Shown: piece by piece, positions 1 through 6,022 of the stretch | Numbering within the stretch: the first letter of the stretch is position 1 | Layout: every line of letters starts with the position of its first letter | Assembly (NCBI GenBank): GCA_036351335.1 | Contig: JAZBOW010000274.1 | Coordinates: forward strand, 1 to 17,288 | DNA from: UBA4459 sp036351335 | Lineage (GTDB): Bacteria > Bacteroidota > Bacteroidia > Bacteroidales > F082 | DNA length: 17,288 nt | Direction: 5' to 3' | The notes under the pieces: generated by a model | What the model was told of the DNA's origin: nothing | Databases searched by the model: none | What the model saw: only the letters and a program-made list of their open reading frames with translations | Position numbers and translations under genes: made by a program

Positions 1-741
1 GATATGGCCAATAAGAAAAGTCAGTATGTAAAAAAATACGATTACCATACGGGTAAATTACTTTGGACTTCTTCAGAAATAAAAGGCGCCAAAGCCATTC
101 CGGGGATGATCGTATTGGATGATGTGGTGGTGTTACAGATCGGAGGTTTGGTTGAAGTACAATACCGTCAGAAAATCGTGACACAATACTATACCATTTA
201 TTACGACATCGTCAAATATGATAATGCAAAACCAAACGGGGTTCAGGCATTCAATACATTTGATGGATCGCTCAGGTGGGATAGTGAAAGGTTTAAGAAG
301 GGCATAACCAATGGTGTTTCTGTAGGCGGAAATCATATCGTTTGCAGCGGCAAGTCGCTTTACTCTATTAATATTGAGAACGGTGATGTGAATTACGAGG
401 TCCCTGTTTCTAAAGGTGGGGTAGGGAATGCGCAGATGATCCTGGCCCAGGGTGATAATACGATTATCGTTATTGGTGAAAAAGGGCTCTCAAGTTTCAA
501 TTCCGATGACGGCTCTTTTATCAAGAATTCGGTTTATAAGAGTTCTGCTCCATCAGGTCAGATTGGGGATCTGCTATTAATGAAAACCGATAAAGATGAT
601 GCGGCTGTATTTAACCTTGCTGATTTATCATTTAAACAATACAATGCGCGTAAAGGTGCCATTACCTCTTTTGAAAAAGAAGACGGTAAATACCTGTATG
701 TGTATGAAAAAGACCAGGTGACTAAACTGAAAACAGAATAA
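1..741 (+). CDS. PQQ-like beta-propeller repeat protein, 5'-truncated by window edge
   Basis: The reading frame is open to the left edge. The ATG at 4 is probably internal, since no signal peptide or domain start follows it, so I call this the C-terminal 246 residues of a longer protein. Four blade-like repeats are visible, each with an Asp/Asn-Gly turn followed by a beta strand: YHTGKLLW, NTFDGSLRW, NIENGDVNY and NSDDGSFIK. This is the pattern of PQQ_2-type (PQQ-like) beta-propellers, which often act as scaffolds or secreted/periplasmic proteins in Bacteroidota and usually bind no cofactor. There is no C-terminal T9SS sorting domain: the protein ends in YEKDQVTKLKTE. The stop codon is followed within 20 bases by a strong hairpin terminator. 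Specific function unknown. The fold call is fairly secure; the role is not. Confidence 0.7.
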   Translation, partial: DMANKKSQYVKKYDYHTGKLLWTSSEIKGAKAIPGMIVLDDVVVLQIGGLVEVQYRQKIVTQYYTIYYDIVKYDNAKPNGVQAFNTFDGSLRWDSERFKKGITNGVSVGGNHIVCSGKSLYSINIENGDVNYEVPVSKGGVGNAQMILAQGDNTIIVIGEKGLSSFNSDDGSFIKNSVYKSSAPSGQIGDLLLMKTDKDDAAVFNLADLSFKQYNARKGAITSFEKEDGKYLYVYEKDQVTKLKTE

Positions 742-755
742 TTAACTAAAACCGT

Positions 756-789
756 AAAAAAGAGTCTTCACCCGGAGGCTCTTTTTTTT
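756..789. terminator. Bidirectional intrinsic terminator
   Basis: A 10-bp stem pairs AAGAGTCTTC (760-769) with GGAGGCTCTT (774-783), including two G-U pairs, around an ACCC loop. It is flanked by an A-run on the left (756-761) and eight T residues on the right (782-789). It can therefore terminate the propeller gene on the plus strand and the GloVer gene on the minus strand. The minus-strand stop codon (788-790) is built from the end of the T-run. Confidence 0.88.
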
Positions 790-2203
790 ACCTGATAAAG
801 ACTTTCTTCGAGACAGACGCACCATCTGAATTAACCTGTAAGAGATATGTACCCGGCTGCAGGGAATGGGTATTTATCCGCGTCAGATTGCTTTCAATAT
901 GCCCCTGATCAATTAGAGTTCCATCCATACTGAACACTTTGTATTCAAATGATTCAACGCTGGTTTTAAAGTCCAAATACATAAAGTTACTTGCCGGATT
1001 CGGATAAACTGACATGTTTTGAAGCAGGCTTTGTTCATTAACCGCCAGATAAGAAACTTCGAGCAAAGCGCTGTAAATTGGTAGTTGTCCGTTTTCGCCT
1101 TCAAAATCAAGTTTTTTAATAAATGTATTATCAGTCACATCAAATTCAAATCGCACGCCAGCATCAAATGTGCCGCCTTTATCAGTAAGTCCGATCAAGT
1201 TACCATCTACTATCTTTGTCAAACTACCGGTAGGATTAGCACCATTTAAACCATCAAATGTAAATAGCTTGTTGATCTGATAGTTAGTAATATCATATGA
1301 GTAGATTGTCCCATAGGAATCGTTTCCGGAAATCTCATTTTTCATGGCCATACCATATAAAATTCCATTCCAAACTTCGATAAGGCTCCCCGCGGGTTCA
1401 CTTCCGGCGTTCTGTCCATTAAAATCTACTAATTTTGTGTATGTATCACTTATGATATCATATTCAAAAAGCACTCCCGAATTAAAATCGCCGCCTTTGG
1501 GGGTAATGCCATATAGCTTTCCATTAGATGCCTGCAGTAAATTGCACACAGGAATGGCGCCGTTTGCAGGATTAAAGTCGTACAATTGTTCATAGACATC
1601 TGTTCCTGGGTCGAATGAGAATAATACACCGGCATTAAAATTACCACCGTAACTGGTAAGTCCGTAAAGCAAACCGTTGCTTCCAATGATTAATCCACCT
1701 TCAGGGTGCGCCCCATCACTTCCTGTAAAGTATTTTTTAACGGTAATGCTTGTTTCTCCTGGTACATATTCAAATATTACTCCCGACTGATCTTCCCCAC
1801 CATTTCGGGTCATGCCAAAAATATGGCCATTAGTGTAATTTACGAGTTGCCCTGTGGGGTGAAATCCTTCGGTGCTACCGTTAAATTCGAGTATTTTTTT
1901 GTATTGAAAATTATCGTCATTAAATTGAAAAATAGTGCCGAAGTCGATATTACCACCAGGTGTAGTGCCATAAAGATGATCGTCTGAGGCGAGGATTAAA
2001 CTGCCTATCGGACTGTCGCCATTGCTATATTCGAAAGAGTGAACCGTTTGTTGCTCTTCACCATACCTGTTGGTAAAAAAAATAGTTCCAGCGTTATATT
2101 GACCACCTTTACTTGTTAGAGCCCAGTATAATATCTGCGAATTAGCCGTGAAATAAGATAGCAGTAATACGAGAATGAATGTTATTCTGATTGAATGTTT
2201 CAT
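788..2203 (-). CDS. Secreted GloVer-repeat protein with T9SS sorting domain
   Basis: A 471-residue protein. Residues 1-22 look like a Sec signal peptide (basic start, hydrophobic LVLLLSYFTANS, then Q). Seven repeats follow with a period of about 51 residues. Each contains a variant of LYGxTxxGG followed by G(V/T)xFxF/Y, at about residues 26, 77, 128, 179, 230, 282 and 336; five of them read YG or FG, and the first (LYWALTSKGG) and last (LIGLTDKGG) are divergent. This is the GloVer tandem-repeat family (choice-of-anchor repeat proteins). The C-terminus, about residues 398-471, is a type A T9SS sorting domain: it begins SVYPNPASN and ends with a GTYLLQV strand and KKVFIR. The protein is therefore predicted to cross the outer membrane by T9SS and be anchored or released at the surface. 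Seven equal repeats suggest a seven-bladed propeller (inference). It lies 15 bp downstream of a small lipoprotein gene, probably co-transcribed. Ligand or activity unknown. Confidence 0.87.
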   Translation of the reverse strand: MKHSIRITFILVLLLSYFTANSQILYWALTSKGGQYNAGTIFFTNRYGEEQQTVHSFEYSNGDSPIGSLILASDDHLYGTTPGGNIDFGTIFQFNDDNFQYKKILEFNGSTEGFHPTGQLVNYTNGHIFGMTRNGGEDQSGVIFEYVPGETSITVKKYFTGSDGAHPEGGLIIGSNGLLYGLTSYGGNFNAGVLFSFDPGTDVYEQLYDFNPANGAIPVCNLLQASNGKLYGITPKGGDFNSGVLFEYDIISDTYTKLVDFNGQNAGSEPAGSLIEVWNGILYGMAMKNEISGNDSYGTIYSYDITNYQINKLFTFDGLNGANPTGSLTKIVDGNLIGLTDKGGTFDAGVRFEFDVTDNTFIKKLDFEGENGQLPIYSALLEVSYLAVNEQSLLQNMSVYPNPASNFMYLDFKTSVESFEYKVFSMDGTLIDQGHIESNLTRINTHSLQPGTYLLQVNSDGASVSKKVFIR

Positions 2204-2218
2204 TAAAAAAATGTCAGG

Positions 2219-2632
2219 TTACTCTACATAAACTTTCGAAACTATAGGTGTAATTCCTGAAGGCTGAAGTACGTTTAATGTCCATTCGCCAGGTGTCAAA
2301 TCAGTAAAAGCTGCACCTTGACCATCTAAATAAACCGGATCACCGGAACAGTCATTTTTGATGGTTTCAGTACCATATAAAGTGATGTTAATAAAGTCTG
2401 CTCCAAAAGCCGGTTGAAACTCTTTGAAAGTAAAACAATTATTGTCGCCAACTTTGCCATAAAACAACACTTCAAAAGCATCAGCAGAACTAATAGTATC
2501 GCTGTGGCTGACACTATCTACTTTAATAATGAAGTCTTTTGTCTCCGGAGTGTCATCCTTATTACAACCCTGACTGGAAATTAAGAAAATACCCGTAATT
2601 ACTAAGATTGAAATGATAAATTTTGATTTCAT
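2219..2632 (-). CDS. Small predicted surface-exposed lipoprotein, function unknown
   Basis: A 137-residue protein that I do not recognise as a named family. The N-terminus is a lipoprotein signal: MKSK, a hydrophobic stretch (FIISILVITGIFLISS), then QGC with the lipidated Cys at position 23. The residues after the Cys are N-K-D-D-T, which fits the X-K-(D/E)2-X lipoprotein export signal described for Bacteroidota, so the mature protein may be flipped to the outside of the outer membrane. The rest is rich in beta-strand-like segments and has two further Cys. It ends with a pattern like TPGEWTLNVLQPSG, reminiscent of an Ig-like or carbohydrate-binding fold (weak). The next gene downstream, the T9SS GloVer protein, starts 15 bases after this stop, so the two probably form one transcript and both act at the cell surface. 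Confidence 0.72.
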   Translation of the reverse strand: MKSKFIISILVITGIFLISSQGCNKDDTPETKDFIIKVDSVSHSDTISSADAFEVLFYGKVGDNNCFTFKEFQPAFGADFINITLYGTETIKNDCSGDPVYLDGQGAAFTDLTPGEWTLNVLQPSGITPIVSKVYVE

Positions 2633-2708
2633 ATGAATTTTTTTATTTGTGTTTGTTACAAAAATTGTGCCCGATAAAGGTGTTGCTGTTTAATGAGAAT
2701 GACTGTTT

Positions 2709-3728
2709 TTAAGTTTCACTTTTATTTGAGAGAAGGTCTTTCAATTCATCTATTTGTTCAAGCGTACCCAGGACAAATAATTTTGATTCGGGAATAAGTT
2801 TGGTGTCAGGAGAAGGATTCATAATCAGTTCTCCTTGAGCAGTTTTCATTCCAATAATATTGGCCCCTGATTTCCTTCTTATAGCAAACTCACGAATGGG
2901 CTTATTTCTCATTCCTTCAGGTAGTTCATGGCATGCGATCTCCATTAACTGGGTGGGTGTATCGCTGTGCAATGTGAGATGCTCTAAGAATTCCACAATA
3001 TCAGGTTGCGCCACGAGAGTGGCCATATGTGCTCCGCCAACACGTTCTGGCAGCACGACGCTGTCAACACCAGCCATTCTGAGTTTCTTTTCAGCACTGT
3101 CGCTGGAAGCACGACTGATAATTTTCAAGGCAGGATTTAATGCCCTGGCAGTTAGCACAACGAAAAGATTGTCAGCATCATTTGGCAGCGTGGTAATGAG
3201 TGCCCTGGCTGTTTTTACGTCACCTTTGATCAACACTTCATCATCAGTTGCATTGCCTTCAATAAAACGAATAGGTCTGCCAATATTATTGATCACAATC
3301 TCATGGTTTTCATCAATCACAACCACGTTCGAGCCAAATGCCATCAATTCTTTCACAACCTGATCACCATTACGGCCATAACCTACAACTACAACATGAT
3401 TTTCCATTTTGGTATTTTTTTTTCGTTTGCTAAACCCTGGATAAAAAAAGCTCATCTGCCTCTTAAACAAGCTTTGAGTAATGGATGTGATAAAGTAAGT
3501 TAAAACCCCGAGGCTTCCTAGTATGAGAAAAGAAGTGAAAACTTTACCCGCGTCTGATAGAGGTTGCGCTTCCCTAAAACCTACTGTTGACATTGTGATG
3601 ATAGTCATGTACATGGCGTTAACAAAACTAAAATCATCAATCATCATAAAACCTATAATTCCGATAATAATGATGGTAATAAGGTAGAAACCTGCCAATA
3701 TCAGATCCCGTTTACTGTCTTTATCCAC
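2709..3728 (-). CDS. Two-TM potassium channel with RCK (TrkA-N/TrkA-C) domains
   Basis: A 339-residue protein. TM helix 1 covers about residues 9-30 and TM helix 2 about 63-87, with a pore loop between them carrying the filter T48-V-G-F-R52. A Rossmann RCK_N/TrkA-N domain (about 110-230) has the nucleotide-binding G116-x-G118-xx-G121 and the acidic end of beta-2 (VIDENHE). An RCK_C/TrkA-C domain follows at about 255-335. This is the layout of MthK/Kch-type ligand-gated K+ channels in the inner membrane, gated by Ca2+ or nucleotides through the RCK ring. The only usable start is GTG at 3728: an in-frame TAA lies four codons upstream and the next Met is inside TM1. The filter departs from the canonical TVGYG (see findings), so ion selectivity is less certain than the family call. 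Confidence 0.87.
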   Translation of the reverse strand: MDKDSKRDLILAGFYLITIIIIGIIGFMMIDDFSFVNAMYMTIITMSTVGFREAQPLSDAGKVFTSFLILGSLGVLTYFITSITQSLFKRQMSFFYPGFSKRKKNTKMENHVVVVGYGRNGDQVVKELMAFGSNVVVIDENHEIVINNIGRPIRFIEGNATDDEVLIKGDVKTARALITTLPNDADNLFVVLTARALNPALKIISRASSDSAEKKLRMAGVDSVVLPERVGGAHMATLVAQPDIVEFLEHLTLHSDTPTQLMEIACHELPEGMRNKPIREFAIRRKSGANIIGMKTAQGELIMNPSPDTKLIPESKLFVLGTLEQIDELKDLLSNKSET

Positions 3729-3754
3729 ATTTGCTTTTTAAGAGAAATACAATA

Positions 3755-3762
3755 CAAATTTA
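3755..3762 (-). promoter_or_regulatory. Candidate -7 promoter element for the K+ channel gene
   Basis: The minus strand reads TAAATTTG, a perfect match to the Bacteroidota -7 consensus TAnnTTTG, 26 bases upstream of the GTG start. No TTTG stands at the usual 19-21-base distance; a TTG lies only 15 bases upstream. This suggests the channel gene can be transcribed separately from DUF2851. Confidence 0.45.
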
Positions 3763-3781
3763 GAAAAACTAACGGTGCAAC

Positions 3782-5062
3782 CTACATATTCTTGCCGATC
3801 AAACTATGACCAAAGCGGCAGCTCAGGCATCTTTTTTTATCGCAGTAGTTTTTTTTCAATTGAATAATGGCTTGCGATTGCTTGGCATTCTCAATCTTTA
3901 AGCCCAATGATGTATATTTTTTCGTGATCGAGTTCTTTTCCGCTTTGATCTGTTCATACCACAATAGCGCTTTATCCTGCACATCATGACGTTCAAGGAT
4001 TTTACCATAAATAAATGTGAATGGAATAACAGTATTGATAAGTATAAGATCAATGGAGCTATTCCCTAGTTGTACACTTTTTGGTTTAGATATGCGATCA
4101 AAATTTGAGTGGTCGAGCCAATAAGCATGTGCTTTCACTTTAAACAAGGTCCTTACATCGTTTATGCGGTTCAATTCAAGCATTCTAGTTAATTGTCCCG
4201 AACTTGATATTAACAGCGAAGCGAGTTGCGATAATCTGATAGTCGGAAAATTAGATGGTCGCATTCGCAGAAACTTCCATAGTTTTGGGTCCAAAGCTTT
4301 AAGCTGATACTTTCCTGATAAGAAATGATACTCCTTTTTCAAGGTGTTCGGATAATTATCTTTGAAATTTTTCAACAGCATTCCCGATTGGCCATAGAGT
4401 AGAGCTTCCAATTGATCAATCCGGTTCATATGTCTGCTCAAAATTTGAAAAGGAAGCGATTTTGCCATCAATTCAAAAGCATCAGCATTGGTATTGAAAC
4501 CAAAATTTCTGGATAGCTGCCTGTAAAATATCTCGGTGAAATCAAGCTGACTTAACCCTAATTGTTGGGCTATTGTCAACGCTTTTTCTTCAAGCCGCTC
4601 AATACAGAGGCTCTCAAACCAGGCAAATTGTGTAAAATGATCGATTTGTTTTAACTGTTTTTCACATGGTATCCAGTTTGAATTGTTGATAAACGATTGA
4701 TAGGTGTCTAAAATCTTTGGATTAAACAGACCTTTTAGAACTATCGTCGGGATTTTTTCTCCATTTTTTCGGCAAACAGGGGCGTCGTCCGTATAGACCA
4801 CATGAAGAATTATATTATCGTATACAGGGTCTTTTTGATGCTGATGCAATTTCCAGTCGGAAGATTTTACATGCACCTCGATATTGCCAGCCCATGTGGT
4901 ATTCCCAATTTTTATTTTGGCATTAAAAAAGTCCGGACCACTATCTTGATTTCTAGTTCCGGAGTGAATAATGCGTATTCTTTCGCCAGATTTATTGACA
5001 GACAATTGATCCGAATAAAACAGTTTATTGCTCCACAGATATATTAAAAACTCCTCATTCAT
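3782..5062 (-). CDS. DUF2851 family protein
   Basis: A 426-residue protein recognised from its N-terminal half: the opening (MNEEFLIYLWSNKLF), the segment SGTRNQDSGPDFFNAKI, and WAGNIEVHVKSSDW are hallmarks of DUF2851, a conserved Bacteroidota family of unknown function. There is no signal peptide or membrane segment, so it should be cytoplasmic. The motif H-x-S-D-W together with conserved acidic residues gives a nuclease-like look (inference only). The extreme C-terminus has C407-x4-C412-x2-C415-x3-H419, a plausible zinc or iron-sulphur site. The length is normal for the family and the ATG at 5062 directly precedes the conserved opening. It is divergent from the coiled-coil/zapA operon, with only 114 bases between the two start codons. 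Confidence 0.85.
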   Translation of the reverse strand: MNEEFLIYLWSNKLFYSDQLSVNKSGERIRIIHSGTRNQDSGPDFFNAKIKIGNTTWAGNIEVHVKSSDWKLHQHQKDPVYDNIILHVVYTDDAPVCRKNGEKIPTIVLKGLFNPKILDTYQSFINNSNWIPCEKQLKQIDHFTQFAWFESLCIERLEEKALTIAQQLGLSQLDFTEIFYRQLSRNFGFNTNADAFELMAKSLPFQILSRHMNRIDQLEALLYGQSGMLLKNFKDNYPNTLKKEYHFLSGKYQLKALDPKLWKFLRMRPSNFPTIRLSQLASLLISSSGQLTRMLELNRINDVRTLFKVKAHAYWLDHSNFDRISKPKSVQLGNSSIDLILINTVIPFTFIYGKILERHDVQDKALLWYEQIKAEKNSITKKYTSLGLKIENAKQSQAIIQLKKNYCDKKRCLSCRFGHSLIGKNM

Positions 5063-5121
5063 GCATATAAATCAATGAAATAAAAAAAACAGCTACAAGG
5101 TTATTGATAAAAAAAATAGTA

Positions 5122-5153
5122 TTTGCCAAATTCATTCAGAAAGCTTACTTTTG
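5122..5153 (+). promoter_or_regulatory. Promoter of the coiled-coil/zapA/6S/rny block
   Basis: TTTG at 5122-5125 and TACTTTTG at 5146-5153 are separated by 20 bases. This is an exact match to the Bacteroidota sigma-ABfr promoter consensus (TTTG-N19-21-TAnnTTTG). Transcription would begin near 5157-5160, giving a short leader of about 17-20 bases before the ATG at 5177. It is the best promoter match in the window. Confidence 0.8.
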
Positions 5154-5176
5154 CTTTAACTGATTTAGATTATTAA

Positions 5177-5464
5177 ATGGCAAATGAACAAATATTAATT
5201 TCCGGTATTGAGTATAAAGTTAGGAAATTAATTGATGAGAATATACATTTGAAATCGGAAAATAAATTATTGCACGAAAAGTTACAGGAAGTAACTGACA
5301 AAGTGAACAATTTAACCAAAGAACTGGAAACTAATAATAACGAATTATTTAAATATACACTGGCAAATACGCTTGAAATAGAATTTGGTGTTGAGGAAGG
5401 CAAAAAAAAAATTGATAGTTTGATAAAAGAAATAGATATGTGTATTGAGGTTTTAAGTCGTTAA
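5177..5464 (+). CDS. Small coiled-coil protein upstream of zapA
   Basis: A 95-residue protein, not a family I can name with certainty. Residues about 15-60 form a strong heptad-type coiled coil (LIDENIHLKSENKLLHEKL onward to LTKELETNNNELF). After a short break comes a second helical segment (about 70-95) with KKKIDSLIKEIDMCIEVL. There is no signal peptide or TM segment, so it is cytoplasmic. It is the first gene of the block and lies 21 bases upstream of zapA. Size, coiled-coil content and position suggest a divisome accessory protein, perhaps a functional counterpart of the coiled-coil ZapB that partners ZapA in E. coli. That is inference from context; no sequence similarity to ZapB is evident. 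Confidence 0.75.
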   Translation: MANEQILISGIEYKVRKLIDENIHLKSENKLLHEKLQEVTDKVNNLTKELETNNNELFKYTLANTLEIEFGVEEGKKKIDSLIKEIDMCIEVLSR

Positions 5465-5485
5465 ATTATAGTTTGCAAAAATTAA

Positions 5486-5779
5486 ATGGAAGCGAATCAA
5501 AATATAAAAATTACAATTGCTGGCAGGCCTTACAGATTGACTGTGAAGTTGGAAGAAGAAGAAACTGTGAGAAAAGCCGCTGATTACGTAAATCAGACAA
5601 TATTGGATTATTCAAAAGCGTTTGAATATAAGGATCAGCAAGATTTGTTTGCCATGATAGCTTTGCAAACCTCGGCTAACTCGTTACGCCTTGAAGAAGA
5701 AAGATCGTTCAGAAATAAGGATTTGGAAATAAAGTTATCTGAAATAGATGAAGTTTTATCATCTTATCTTAAAAAGTAA
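5486..5779 (+). CDS. zapA: Cell division protein ZapA
   Basis: A 97-residue protein matching ZapA. The N-terminal beta-alpha-beta head begins I-K-I-T-I-A-G-R-P-Y (residues 7-16), followed by VRKAADYVNQTI and the conserved segment D-Q-Q-D-L-F-A-M-I-A-L (about 49-59). A C-terminal helix (about 62-97) drives coiled-coil dimer and tetramer formation. ZapA binds FtsZ filaments at midcell and bundles them to stabilise the Z-ring. The length is usual for the family (about 95-110). The gene sits between a coiled-coil gene and a 6S-like RNA, followed by rny. The linkage of zapA to a 6S RNA gene is also known in Enterobacteria. Confidence 0.92.
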   Translation: MEANQNIKITIAGRPYRLTVKLEEEETVRKAADYVNQTILDYSKAFEYKDQQDLFAMIALQTSANSLRLEEERSFRNKDLEIKLSEIDEVLSSYLKK

Positions 5780-5800
5780 TAAAGCGTTCTTAAAGTAATA

Positions 5801-5993
5801 TTGCCCGCGTAATCCAAACTGTGTGTAAACTCAACACTACAACAATTAGGGATAAGCTCATTAAATTGTAGAACAGACCTGTTTACCTAACTGGGATTCT
5901 CTTCATTGAGGACACTGGTAGTTCGAAGATTTAGGCAGCCCTAAACGTGTCGAATCGGGGTTTACTAATCCCTTGGATTATTGCGGGCTTTTT
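5801..5993 (+). ncRNA. ssrS: 6S-like RNA (RNA polymerase regulator)
   Basis: The gap between zapA and rny holds a rod-shaped RNA of about 186-193 bases. The ends form a long closing stem: GCCCGCGTAATCCAA (5803-5817) pairs with TTGGATTATTGCGGGC (5973-5988) with one bulge, followed by five U residues. Inside, GTAAAC (5825-5830) pairs with GTTTAC (5960-5965) and ACAC (5834-5837) with GTGT (5947-5950), leaving large unpaired areas. The apical part (about 5887-5922) can fold as an arm with a TTCATT loop. Local hairpins such as TTTAGG/CCTAAA (5930-5945) are possible alternatives. A closing stem, central bubble and apical arm in about 185 nt next to zapA is the hallmark of 6S RNA, which mimics an open promoter and sequesters housekeeping RNA polymerase. 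The family call rests on structure and context, not on a covariance-model search. Confidence 0.75.
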
Positions 5994-6022
5994 ATTTCAA
6001 GCCAGCCAATAAATTACATATT

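Noticed and set aside
2860..3363. Open frame of 167 codons on the plus strand opposite the potassium channel gene
   Set aside because: It lies wholly antisense to a well-supported channel/RCK gene. The residues show no domain, and the composition looks like a reverse-complement shadow.
5981..6022. N-terminal extension of RNase Y from a TTG codon
   Set aside because: The codons overlap the 3' closing stem of the 6S-like RNA. The ATG at 6023 gives the normal N-terminal membrane helix and usual length.
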